A stretch of 50,759 bases of DNA from Erwinia oleae (GTDB taxonomy: Bacteria; Pseudomonadota; Gammaproteobacteria; Enterobacterales; Enterobacteriaceae). Both the position numbers and the translations under genes were made by a program. Of this stretch, positions 35,912-45,100 are shown one piece after another. The notes beneath the pieces were generated by a model. It had not been told where the DNA came from. It ran no database searches and saw nothing but the letters and a program-made list of their open reading frames with translations. The DNA is taken from NCBI RefSeq assembly GCF_000770305.1, contig NZ_JNVB01000022.1, positions 1-50,759 of the forward strand. Direction: 5' to 3'. How positions within the stretch are numbered: the first letter of the stretch is position 1; the number at the start of each line of letters is the position of its first letter.

Positions 35912-36295
35912 TTACTTGTTCAGTGCGTCCTGCGCCTCTTTCAGTTCATCGCGCGCTTCATCCAGCTTCTCCTGCTTTTTGGCGATTTTCTTCTGGCTGC
36001 CGCTGTTTTGCGCTGCCATCAGTTCGCGTTCGCGCTCCGCCACTTTGCTCTGCTTCTCTGCGACACGCGCCTGGCGCTGCGTCAGCAGGCCGCTGTCGGT
36101 GCAATGGTCGTTCACTTCCGCCAGCGCCTTTTGCAATCCGGCGAGACGCTGCGTGTTGCCATGCTGCTTTGCGTAATCAATCTGCTGTTCGATATCCTGT
36201 TTTTTCGCGGCGCAGCCGGTGGGTGCGGCGCTGGCGGGCAGCGCAATAAAGGTGAAAGCCAGCAGGCCCGCGGTATAAAAAGCGTTGGTTTTCAT
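35912..36295 (-). CDS. yqjC: YqjC-like (DUF1090) periplasmic protein
   Basis: The 127-residue protein has a signal peptide (MKTNAFYTAGLLAFTFIALPASA) and a mature part that is one long charged helix. CAAKKQDIEQQIDYAKQHGNTQRLAGLQKALAEVNDHC is the conserved DUF1090 block with two cysteines, followed by a coiled coil rich in Glu/Lys. The exact role of YqjC is unknown. It is convergent with the lipoprotein gene. The promoter region upstream (36300-36470) is divergent with yicN. Confidence 0.88.
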   Translation of the reverse strand: MKTNAFYTAGLLAFTFIALPASAAPTGCAAKKQDIEQQIDYAKQHGNTQRLAGLQKALAEVNDHCTDSGLLTQRQARVAEKQSKVAERERELMAAQNSGSQKKIAKKQEKLDEARDELKEAQDALNK

Positions 36296-36469
36296 GTTCT
36301 CAGCTCCATTGGGGACGTGGTGGCGATTATAGTGAAGTATCTTAAGAGTTTCTTAACACAGGACAAAACAAGGTGTTTTAACCGGATGTAAAGTGGTTCG
36401 GTTGCTGGTTTTACAGCCTGCTGCTACTCTGTCGCCGCGCTTTTTCGCACCACTCAGGAAGGACAATGC

Positions 36470-36952
36470 ATGATCTGGCTGATGCTGTTAACTCTCGCCA
36501 TTGTATTTTTTATCGGTTTTCGCGTGCTGCACTCGCGCACGCGGCGCGCGGTGAAAGCCTTAACGCGTAAGCTGAATATTGACGTGGTTTGGGTTGAATC
36601 GCTGATCGCCATGATGGGCAAAAACGCGGGCGAAGAGTTTGTGGATTATCTTACCGACGATAACGACGCGCACCTGGCAAATGCCGCCAGCGTATTGCTG
36701 ATTTATCAGACCTTTATCGTTGATGAATCGGAAGAAAATCTCATCGCCTGGCAGGCGGTGATGCGCAAGGCACATTTGCCGGCGGCATTGAGCATCGGTC
36801 ACGTGCGGCTGGCGCTGAGTTTTCTGCGAGAAATCGAGCCCGATGCAGAGGAGATGCACGCTTTCCGCCAGCGCTACAATGCCCGCTTTGCGCCGGAAGA
36901 GGAGATACCCGCCAACGGCAACGTGTTTTCAATCCATTCCCGCCTGCATTAA
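36470..36952 (+). CDS. yicN: YicN-like DUF1198 membrane-anchored protein
   Basis: The 160-residue protein has an N-terminal transmembrane helix (MIWLMLLTLAIVFFIGFRVL, as in E. coli YicN MIWIMLATLAVVFVVGFRVL). A conserved cytoplasmic part follows: NIDVVWVESLIAMMGKNAGEEFVDYL and VRLALSFLREIEPDAEEMHAFRQRYNA. AGGAAGGAC lies before the ATG. The function is unknown. Confidence 0.9.
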   Translation: MIWLMLLTLAIVFFIGFRVLHSRTRRAVKALTRKLNIDVVWVESLIAMMGKNAGEEFVDYLTDDNDAHLANAASVLLIYQTFIVDESEENLIAWQAVMRKAHLPAALSIGHVRLALSFLREIEPDAEEMHAFRQRYNARFAPEEEIPANGNVFSIHSRLH

Positions 36953-37034
36953 CCGGGCGGGCCGCCGGTTTAAAACAGCGCGGTTTCTGGCATTTCCTCG
37001 CCGCTGTGCCAGGTTATTTAGCGGAGGAGATGAA

Positions 37035-37241
37035 ATGAAAAGAGATATTTTAAGCGAAGACGATTACGACGAAGTTTGCCACGTGGTGGGCGATGCGGTG
37101 ATCGTACTGGCCGAGAGCGGCTATGAGACGCCGCGCGGCGTGATCGCCGAACTGCTGAAAAAAACGCGTCAGCAGCGCGCCGACAGCGAGCGTGATGAGC
37201 AAAAGATCCTCGAACACGCTATCCGCCTGGTGAAGCCGTAA
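37035..37241 (+). CDS. Small acidic protein, AriR/YmgB-like
   Basis: The 68-residue protein (MKRDILSEDDYDEVCHVVGDAVIVLAESG...) is all-helical by composition. In the pattern EVCHVVGDAVIVL-ESG-then-VIAELLKK it recalls the YmgB/AriR family of small regulators of biofilm and acid resistance; the similarity is weak. GGAGGAG lies before the ATG at 37035; the frame is open far upstream but only this start has a ribosome binding site. It is convergent with the ROK regulator. Confidence 0.65.
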   Translation: MKRDILSEDDYDEVCHVVGDAVIVLAESGYETPRGVIAELLKKTRQQRADSERDEQKILEHAIRLVKP

Positions 37242-37257
37242 GCGCTTAACGACGGCG

Positions 37258-38385
37258 TCAGATCGTTGTGGCCTCGTTGCGGGTGATGATCGCCAGCGCC
37301 AGGCCGCGCGTCGGCGAGTAATTATCCGTCAGAAAGTTAATCGACGTGTGCTTAAACGTAAAGGCCAGCGTTCTCGCCCTGGCCGTTTCCCGCGCGTATT
37401 CGCAAAATGTCGGGCTGATATTCCACGGGCAGTCAATCACCAGCGTTGCCGGATTGAGCAACAGCATGATCTGGCTCAGCGCTTTGCCCAGCGCCTCGCC
37501 GGCCTCGCGCATAATGGCGTGGGTAACGTCGGGTGCTTCGTCGCGTTTTTCCCAACTCAAACCGGCCCGCGCGCGGGCAAAGCGCTGACGGATGGCCGGA
37601 ATACTGATGATGGCCTCCAGACAACCCTGCTGGCCGCAGCGACACTGCGGTCCGTCGGCCACGGTAAGATGTCCGGCTTCGCCCGCCGTCCAGCTACTGC
37701 CGGTAAAGATCTCATTGCCGTTTAACAGCGCGCCGCCGGTGCCTTCGCCGACGCGTAAATAAAAACAGCTGCGCGCTGCGCCCTCATTGTGTCGGGGCAG
37801 TGACAGCAGCGCGGCGGCCCTGACCGGGTTCATCACCCTGACCGGTGCGCCAACGTCGCGCAGCGCCGACTGAACGTCAACGCTGTGCCAGTTAAGGTGA
37901 GAGGAGAGGTGAAGATAGCCACGTTCGGGATCGATAATACCCGGCAGCCCGACGCCGATGCCTAACAGTTCAGGATGCTGTGCAACCCGCTGGCGACAGA
38001 GGGCGTTGATTTCGCGCAGCACGCGTTGCGGATCCTGCGTATCCATCGGCCACGTCTGCGTATCAATCACCTCAGAGAAGTAGTCGCATACCGTGAGCTG
38101 CGCGCGCTCGCGCTCAATCAAAATGCCTGCGGCCTTCATCTTCTCCGGACGCAGAGCGATCTGGATCTTTGGCCGCCCGGCACCGGCCACCTGCTGTAAA
38201 CCGCGCTCCTGCACAAGGTCGGCAGCGATCAGCTCCTCAACGATCAACGAAACGGTATTTTTACTGAGCGACAGCGCCTGTGACATATCCTGCCGCGTTG
38301 TAATGCGCTGCTGCCGCAGAAAACCCAGTGCCCGCTTGACGTTGTGCACGCGGAGCAGCGCGGGGCCTTTGCCAGATTCTTTCAT
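37258..38385 (-). CDS. ROK-family (NagC/Mlc-type) transcriptional regulator
   Basis: The 375-residue protein has an N-terminal helix-turn-helix (about 10-60; RQDMSQALSLSKNTVSLIVEELIAADLVQE), then a ROK sugar-kinase fold. IGVGLPGIID, RVGEGTGGALLNG and GHLTVADGPQCRCGQQGCLEAI are seen; the last holds the CxCx4C zinc motif. ROK repressors release DNA when they bind phosphorylated sugars. It is the last gene of the amino-sugar operon, 54 bp after nagA, and is the likely local repressor acting on the palindrome upstream of the transporter. Confidence 0.9.
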   Translation of the reverse strand: MKESGKGPALLRVHNVKRALGFLRQQRITTRQDMSQALSLSKNTVSLIVEELIAADLVQERGLQQVAGAGRPKIQIALRPEKMKAAGILIERERAQLTVCDYFSEVIDTQTWPMDTQDPQRVLREINALCRQRVAQHPELLGIGVGLPGIIDPERGYLHLSSHLNWHSVDVQSALRDVGAPVRVMNPVRAAALLSLPRHNEGAARSCFYLRVGEGTGGALLNGNEIFTGSSWTAGEAGHLTVADGPQCRCGQQGCLEAIISIPAIRQRFARARAGLSWEKRDEAPDVTHAIMREAGEALGKALSQIMLLLNPATLVIDCPWNISPTFCEYARETARARTLAFTFKHTSINFLTDNYSPTRGLALAIITRNEATTI

Positions 38386-38439
38386 CTCTTATCCACCCGA
38401 ATTGCCTCCGGGCTAGTCTGGCAGGCCTGACGCGGGTTG

Positions 38440-39585
38440 TCATCCCACAACCTTGCGTCCCGCTTTGTAGGTCGCGCGCAGCGAGACGCCATGCGCCTGC
38501 GGCGAGAGCAGCAGGAAATCAGCAGGCGCACCGGCACGCAATCCCTGCTGCTGCGGAAGATTGAGCTGTTTTGCCGGCCGCAGCGAGGCCATCGCCAGCG
38601 CCTCGCCGACAGAGGCCAGATCGTTCTGTAACAGGTGGTTGACGCCGTGCAGCAGCCCACGCGCTGAACCGGCGAGCAGGGCAGGCGTTTCCGTCACCGC
38701 CAGCCGCCCGGATTCACTGAGCGTCACCCGGCCGCCGATCGGCGTCTGGTATTCGCCGGGCGGCATTCCGGCAAAGCAGGTCACGTCGCTGACCAGGAAT
38801 GCCCGTTCTCCTTTGGCCCGCATGAATACTTTCAGCACCGCCAGCGGCAAATGATCGCCATCGGCGATCATCGCGCAGGCCAGCTCATCCTGCGCAAGCT
38901 GTTGCCAGATGTAGTTGGGATGACGCGGCAGATGCAGATGCGCACCGTTGCCCAGATGGGTGGAAAGCGACGCGCCTGCCGCAACGGCATCTGCAATTTG
39001 CGCCGCGCTGGCGCTGGTATGTCCGATGGATATCATCACGCCTTCGCCAACGCAGCGTTGAATAAACGCCGTGCTGTTCGCCCACTCTGGTGAAAGCGTC
39101 AGTAGCCGAATGCCGCCGCGCGCCGCCTGCTGCCAGCGTCTGAAGCGCGCGTCATCGGGCGCGCCGATATGCGCAAGCGGATGCGCGCCGCGCGGGCCAT
39201 CTTCCGGCGAGAGAAACGGCCCTTCCAGATGAAAACCCGGTACGGCGGCCGCCACCACGGGTTGCTCGCGTGCGGCAGCCAGGGTGGACAGCGCCTGCTC
39301 AATCGACCTGTCGCTGGCGGTGATCACCGTGGGCAAAAAGGTGGTCACGCCCTGCTGCCAGAGCTTTTCGACCACGGCCGCCACCGCTTTCGGGCTGAAA
39401 GGATAATGGTTGAAGTCGATACCCGCGTAGCCGTTTACCTGAAGATCAACCAGCCCCGGAGCAATGAGCGGTAAAGGTTCCGTCGTATCGAGCGGCACAA
39501 TCTTCTCAATCACCCCGTTGGCGGCGGTCAGCCTGATAGCCTGAAGCGAATCAGCGTGCCGTGCGTCAATCACGCAGTCAGCCAT
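38440..39585 (-). CDS. nagA: N-acetylglucosamine-6-phosphate deacetylase
   Basis: The 381-residue amidohydrolase has APGLVDLQVNGYAGIDFN at the N-terminus, the metal-site motif FHLEGPFLSPEDGPRGAHP, ISIGHTSASAAQI, THLGNGAHLHLPRHPNYIW and FLVSDVTCFAGMPPGEY with the catalytic Asp. It removes acetate from GlcNAc-6-P or a related amino-sugar phosphate in the cytoplasm. I chose the ATG at 39585, giving MADCVIDARH; it overlaps the stop of the NagB-like gene by 8 bp. Substrate preference (GlcNAc against GalNAc or others) cannot be read. Confidence 0.85.
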   Translation of the reverse strand: MADCVIDARHADSLQAIRLTAANGVIEKIVPLDTTEPLPLIAPGLVDLQVNGYAGIDFNHYPFSPKAVAAVVEKLWQQGVTTFLPTVITASDRSIEQALSTLAAAREQPVVAAAVPGFHLEGPFLSPEDGPRGAHPLAHIGAPDDARFRRWQQAARGGIRLLTLSPEWANSTAFIQRCVGEGVMISIGHTSASAAQIADAVAAGASLSTHLGNGAHLHLPRHPNYIWQQLAQDELACAMIADGDHLPLAVLKVFMRAKGERAFLVSDVTCFAGMPPGEYQTPIGGRVTLSESGRLAVTETPALLAGSARGLLHGVNHLLQNDLASVGEALAMASLRPAKQLNLPQQQGLRAGAPADFLLLSPQAHGVSLRATYKAGRKVVG

Positions 39586-40354
39586 GGGGCGGTTCCTCAA
39601 ACGCATCGTTATCGGTATAAAGCGTACAGTCGGGATGGCGGCGCAGAATCGTTGCCGGGCAGGCGGTGCTGACGGGCTGATGCAGCGCGTCGCTGACCGC
39701 CTGGCGCTTGCTGCGGCCCGGCACCATACAAAACAGTCGGCGAGCGGCCATCAGTGCCGGAATGGTCAGCGTCAGCGCATGGCGCGGCACCGCGTCCAGG
39801 GTGGCGAAACAGCCGTCGTTAACCTGCTGCTGGCGGCAGAGCGCGTCAAGCTCCACCACCTTCATCAACTGCGGGTCGTTGAAGTCGGCCACCGGCGGAT
39901 CGTTAAATGCCAGATGGCCGTTTTCGCCTATGCCCAGGCAAACGATGTCGACGGGCGCTTCAGCGATTTTCGCCGCATAGTCACAGCATATCGTCTTAGC
40001 ATCACCCTCGGCGGGGATCGGCCACACGTCGCCGGGCCGCACGACGGCAAACAGATGCTGCGCCAGCCAGGTGCTGAACCGCTGCGCAGGCGGGCAGGCG
40101 GCACCCAGGTACTCATCCATATGAAAGGCGGTTACGCGCGACCAGTCGATGCCGGGTTCGCCGGCAAGCGTGGCCAGGAACTCAGTTTGTGACGGCGCGG
40201 CGGCAAAAATCATTCGCACGCGTGGCTGGTTATTCAGCAGATGCCGCAGATGTGCGGCGGCAGCTTTGCCGGCCTCGTGGCCGAGCGTGTGGCGATCGGC
40301 ATACACCGCCACCTTCAGACGGTCGTAATGGCGGACAGGATGTGGCGTATTCAT
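39578..40354 (-). CDS. NagB-like amino-sugar-6-phosphate deaminase
   Basis: The 258-residue protein of the NagB/6-phosphogluconolactonase superfamily has VTAFHMDEYLG (with the catalytic Asp region) and DIVCLGIGENGHLAFNDPPVADF, the signature of glucosamine-6-phosphate deaminases. HALTLTIPALMAARRLFCMVPGRSKRQAV follows. It should convert glucosamine-6-P to fructose-6-P and ammonia. It is divergent from the classical NagB, so I leave the symbol empty. It overlaps nagA and follows the transporter by 13 bp, giving a transport-deacetylation-deamination pathway. Confidence 0.85.
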   Translation of the reverse strand: MNTPHPVRHYDRLKVAVYADRHTLGHEAGKAAAAHLRHLLNNQPRVRMIFAAAPSQTEFLATLAGEPGIDWSRVTAFHMDEYLGAACPPAQRFSTWLAQHLFAVVRPGDVWPIPAEGDAKTICCDYAAKIAEAPVDIVCLGIGENGHLAFNDPPVADFNDPQLMKVVELDALCRQQQVNDGCFATLDAVPRHALTLTIPALMAARRLFCMVPGRSKRQAVSDALHQPVSTACPATILRRHPDCTLYTDNDAFEEPPHG

Positions 40355-40366
40355 CAGTCTCTCCTT

Positions 40367-41860
40367 TCAGTTTGTCTCGCGCGGCGTGGCGGGCGCGTCC
40401 TGATTCAGCGCGTTCAGCAGCGTATCCACCTCCGGCGACACCGGACTGCGGCGCAGCACGCCGCACAGCATGTAAACCGCGAGCGAGGTAAGCACCGGCG
40501 AGGCGACGACGGTGGCGGTGGTGACGTCGGCCAGTAAAAATTTCACCGTGAAAAAGACCGAGACGCCGCAGGCCCACGATGCGATGGCGGCGGTGCTGCC
40601 GCATCGGCGAAACCACGGCAGCAGCCCGAGCAGCATCGGAATCGAAATGGGGCCGACCAGGCCGCCAAACCAGATAATCAGTAGCGACAGAACGCCGCCG
40701 AAGCGCCCGGCATTCAGCGCAATAACCAGCGTCAGCAGGATAAACAGCGTGGTGGTGATACGTGCCGCCAGCAGCGAAGGCGTGCGCTGCGAGAAATAGC
40801 GCGGCAGCACCACCGGTAAAATATCGCGTGTGACCACGGCGGTGATGGCGTTGGCGTCCGACGACGTCATCGACAGCGTATGAGTGAACATGGCGACCAG
40901 CACCAGGCCAGTCAGCCCTTCAGGCAGCAGATCCATTGCCATCACCGAATATGACCGTGACGGATCGGCCAGATCGGGATAGAGCAACGGCGCGGCCCAC
41001 ATCGGATAGAACAGCACCAGCGGCCAGAGCAAATAGAGCGCAGCGGAGAGCAGGGCTGCCTTGCGCGCCGACTGACCGCCGGGCGAGGCGATAAAACGCT
41101 GCGCCAGATTCCAGGTGCCGCCGTTGTAGCTCAGCGTGTAAATAATGAAACAGGCAAGAATAAAGCCTGTCGTGTAGGGTTCCTGCACAATAGTGGTGTG
41201 CTGCGGCGGCAGGCGATCCCAGATGGTCAGCAGTTCGCTGAAGCCGCCGAGGTGGATGGCGACCGCAATCACCATCACGATGGCGGCGACAAACTGCACA
41301 ATAAACTGGCCGAAGTCGTTACAGGCATCGGCCCACAGACCGCCCATTACCGAATAGAACAGGCTCAGCGTGCCGGAAATCAGGATGCCCATCAGCGGTG
41401 AAAAGCCGGTAAAGACGTTGATGATCACCGCGATGGCTGCCCACTTTGCGCCGACGTCAAACACCTTCAGCAGTACGCCGCTCCAGGCCAGCACCTGCTG
41501 CGTCGACACGTTATAGCGGGTGGCGAGGTATTCCATCGGTGATTCAATATTCATATGAATACGCAGGCGCGCCCAGCGTGGCGCAAAGATCCACGCGCCA
41601 AGCAGCACGGCGATGGAGATGGGAAACGCCCACCAGAAGTAGATGGTGATCCCCGATTTATAGGCGACGGCGGCGTAGGCCACAAACACCGCCGCGCTGT
41701 AGCCGGACATATGGTGAGAGACGCCGGAGAGCCACCAGGGCATTTTTCCACCTGCGGCAAAAAAATCTTTTGTGCTGCCGATACGCCGCATCGCCCAAAA
41801 CGTAATGCAGACAATCATGATGGCATAGAGAGCCATTACCCCGTAATCAAGCGCGTTCAT
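40367..41860 (-). CDS. Sodium:solute symporter (SSS family) of an amino-sugar operon
   Basis: The 497-residue protein with about 13 transmembrane helices belongs to the SSS family: FFAAGGKMPWWLSGVSHHMSGYSAAVFVAYA (TM1-2 signature), YSVMGGLWADACNDFGQFIVQ, SYNGGTWNLAQRFIAS and HTLSMTSSDANAITAVVTRDIL. It probably imports the N-acetylated amino sugar with Na+. The ATG at 41860 is chosen; the longer frame from 41881 adds six weak residues. It is the first gene of the minus-strand operon. Because import is not by PTS, a kinase would be needed before deacetylation; none is in the window. Confidence 0.88.
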   Translation of the reverse strand: MNALDYGVMALYAIMIVCITFWAMRRIGSTKDFFAAGGKMPWWLSGVSHHMSGYSAAVFVAYAAVAYKSGITIYFWWAFPISIAVLLGAWIFAPRWARLRIHMNIESPMEYLATRYNVSTQQVLAWSGVLLKVFDVGAKWAAIAVIINVFTGFSPLMGILISGTLSLFYSVMGGLWADACNDFGQFIVQFVAAIVMVIAVAIHLGGFSELLTIWDRLPPQHTTIVQEPYTTGFILACFIIYTLSYNGGTWNLAQRFIASPGGQSARKAALLSAALYLLWPLVLFYPMWAAPLLYPDLADPSRSYSVMAMDLLPEGLTGLVLVAMFTHTLSMTSSDANAITAVVTRDILPVVLPRYFSQRTPSLLAARITTTLFILLTLVIALNAGRFGGVLSLLIIWFGGLVGPISIPMLLGLLPWFRRCGSTAAIASWACGVSVFFTVKFLLADVTTATVVASPVLTSLAVYMLCGVLRRSPVSPEVDTLLNALNQDAPATPRETN

Positions 41861-41959
41861 AGCAAACCCCACAGTGGTCAAATCAGATTGCCGGTCTTAC
41901 CGCTCACCGACGGACAGTGTCACGTGCTCTCACAACTCAGTTGATTACTTTTTAATTAA

Positions 41960-41972
41960 TCCTAAATTAGGA
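41960..41972 (-). promoter_or_regulatory. Candidate ROK-repressor operator upstream of the symporter
   Basis: TCCTAAATTAGGA: arms TCCTAA/TTAGGA around one base, in an A/T-rich stretch 100 bp before the symporter start, where the operon promoter should lie. The symmetry and AT flanks resemble NagC/Mlc-type sites in style. It is also 100 bp from the dspE Hrp box on the other side. Confidence 0.5.
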
Positions 41973-42071
41973 CAAATTAAAAATAGCATTCTCTTATTGT
42001 TCGAAATGTGTGCAGCATCACTGTTTTCTTTTTTTAATTTCCTTTTTTTCCCAAAAAAGGAAACGAAGCCG

Positions 42072-42099
42072 GGAACCGTCGGTGGCGCCTCACCACACA
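42072..42099 (+). promoter_or_regulatory. Hrp box (HrpL-dependent promoter) of dspE
   Basis: GGAACC (42072-42077), 15 bases, CCACACA (42093-42099). This is an exact match to the consensus GGAACC-N15/16-CCACNNA, 41 bp before the dspE GTG. Transcription by the sigma factor HrpL is expected under plant-contact conditions. Confidence 0.93.
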
Positions 42100-42140
42100 T
42101 AAACACGCACGGAGTGTAAAATCATTCAGGAGAGAACATT

Positions 42141-45100
42141 GTGTCGTTTGTGACCAGGAATTTTATTTCCGCATTTGGCCTGCACAATACTCAACGCGCC
42201 AGCAGTGCATCTTCAACGCAGCGGGGACAGGGCGTTCTTGCCCAGCAGCCCGCAGCACCACGACAATCGGGCGGGGGAACGCCGATCGCCACGGCCGGCG
42301 AACACACCTTCGCGCCAGGCGAGGGATTGCACCAGGATCGCGGGACGCGGGCCACCGCCGGCGATCGCTTTCGCGCCTTTATCCACAAGCCGCTTTTTCG
42401 TAATAAAAATGCCTCTTCACGTCCATCCGCGCCCGCGGATGAAACACACAACATTGCCATGCGCACGCTTAGCACGCCCGCGCCACAGCTTCAGCTTAAT
42501 CTGCCCGATCGTGACACGGAAGGATTAGGCCAGGCGCTCGACCGGGTATGGAGTGAGGCTTCCACCGCGTCACCCAACAGCGAAGACGGTGCCTCGCTGC
42601 GTCGCTTTGATTCATCGCGCCGTGAAGACAGCCCGCCCGATTCGGCGCGGAGCAGCACCCGCGACGGATCGCGCGCATCGGGCGAAACGTCCAGCGCGTC
42701 CCTTCGCAGCGAAGACGGCGGCTCGCTGCGTCGCTTTGATTCATCGCGCCGTGAACACAGCCCGCCCGGTTCGGCGCGGAGCAGCGCCCGCGACGGATCG
42801 CGCGCATCGGGCGAAACGTCCACCGCGTCCCTTCGCAGCGAAGACGGCGCCTCGCTGCGTCGCTTTGATTCATCGCGCCGTGAACACAGCCCGCCCGGTT
42901 CGGCGCGGAGTAGCGCCCGCGACGGGTCGCGCGCATCGGGCGAAACGTCCACAGCGTCCCTTCGCAGCGAAGACGGCGCCTCGCTGCGTCGTTTCGCATC
43001 GTCGCAGCGGGAGGCCAGCCCGGTCAATTCTGAACGGAACGGCTCGCGCTCAGTCGCGTCCAGCCAGCGCGCCTCCAGCGAAGTATCTACCGCCGCGCCC
43101 AACAGCGAAGACGGGATAGAACTGCGTCGCTTTGGTTCTCCGCGCCCGCCCGTCACCCAGGCTGCCATGCCGCGCAACGAGGCGGCGGTTAAACTACGCC
43201 TGGACGAGGGTAAAGCAACCCTGCTCCGTGGGCCTGCCATACGGGTTGAGCTGCTGAAGCAAACGATCGGACGTGATAAGCAGCACTACCAGGACATCGC
43301 GTCAAGCAGCGATAACCAGCAGCATATTCTGCTGGAGGACAGCGGCAGGCTGCTCGCCGTTCACTCTTCCACTGATGCGTTGACGGGCGTTGCCTCCAGT
43401 AAAATAGAGGGAAAATGGCAGCGCACCCCGACGCCCGGATTGGCGTCCTCGCGTTCCACTCAAAGAGGAGCAACCGATCACACGCTGAAGCTCAGCAATG
43501 ACAACAACCAGGTCGAGGTCAGTCAAAAGGGCGTGCATACACGCGTTCCTGCCAAAATGAAACTGCCTGACGCTGCCATTTTGAGCCAGCTCACCGGCGT
43601 GTATGCTCAACAGGACGGGAAACAGTCGTGGCGTATTCATGACAAAAAGGCCTATCAGATGGCGCCGGGCGGGGAAGCATGGAAAGTTGCCACGCCGCCC
43701 GGCCTGGAAGCGGATAAAGATATCGCCCAGCTGAGCCGACAGGGCGACAACCAGCTCTATTGCGTCCACGACAGCACCCGGCTTTGCAACCTTGAGACGC
43801 ACATCCACAGTGAAAAAATGGACGACAAGATCGGCAAGGCTGCCGTCGCGCCTGACGGTAAGGCGCTGCTGCTGCTTAAGAACGAAACCACGCATAAGCA
43901 GAGCCTCACACTGCTTCCCCGGCTTGATGCACCGGCGAACATGCATCAGACGCTGACCGTCAAACCAGCAGATATCGAACTGGCCGCCATCGTCCAGGAT
44001 CAAAGCCACGTTTTTGCCGCCGATTATCAGGGTAAACTGCGGGTGGCCAGCCATGCCGATGAGAGCGGCGAGCTGAAATTCAGTGAGGGTGAAGCGCTAA
44101 CCTTACAGAATCGCCTCAACAATCAGATAAAAAACGTGGTTGGCGACACGTTTCACGTGGAGGACGTGGTGCATGGCGACGATCGCCAGCTTCACGTTAT
44201 CGTTAAGGATCGCCAGGATCGCAAACATGCGATTGCCTTAAATCATCCGCACGATATACGGCACGTGCCTTCGACATGGAATCTGAGCGACAGCATGGTC
44301 ATGGATTTTCAGAAAGGGCTGCCGCAGTTAAAACCTGAACCACAGGATACGGTAAGCGTGGGGCAGGGCGGCCTGGTGACGCTACATGACGATAAAATAC
44401 ACTTTTTCAACGACACCACCCAAAACTGGGAGGCGACAGAGGTTAAAGCGAAAGCGGTACGCTGCGGGCAGGATGGTCAGGCCTGGATACGTACCGAAAG
44501 TAACGAATTGAAACGGCTGAAGATGAACTTCACCAGCAACAAAATCAATGCTGAACAGAACGCGTTTGCCCTGAGCCAGGTGAAAAAAAGCTTCAGTGAA
44601 GATCTTGCCATGGCCGGACTGGATAAAAACCTGGAACTGGTGGCGATCGGCGCGCTCGATAACGGCCGCTTTGCGGCGCTGGAAGAGAACGGCAACCTGC
44701 ATATCCGCCACGTTAATGCCGACAACCGTCGCGATCGCCAGGCGCCTGTTGATATCAACCATCAAAGCCTGCAACAGGCGATGATCGGCGCAGAAACGCG
44801 AGGCAGTAAAAAACAGGGGCCGGTCGAGGCGCATAAAGCCAAAGATATGGCGATTGGCACGGACAACAGCCTCTTTTTGCTCAGTGATAAAGGCAAAATA
44901 TTCAGCGTTGCGCAGGCGGACTGGCTGAAAGGCGACCTCAGCAAAATGAAGATGGAGGCGCTTCCTGCAAAAATCGGCAATAACGCCAACCTCGAAGATA
45001 CGATCGCCGACAAATTTATTGTCAATCAGCGCAACCGCTTACTGGCTAAAACCACTGACGGTAAGCTTATCGCCTGTGAGAGAGATAACGATAAAAAAAC

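Noticed and set aside
42561-43150. CRISPR-like array
   Set aside because: The repeats are in-frame coding units without unique spacers; no cas genes are nearby.
42491-43240. 249-residue minus-strand frame and two more long frames over the dspE repeats
   Set aside because: They arise from the GC-rich 129-bp tandem repeats; there is no start signal, and the plus-strand dspE frame is continuous and recognised.
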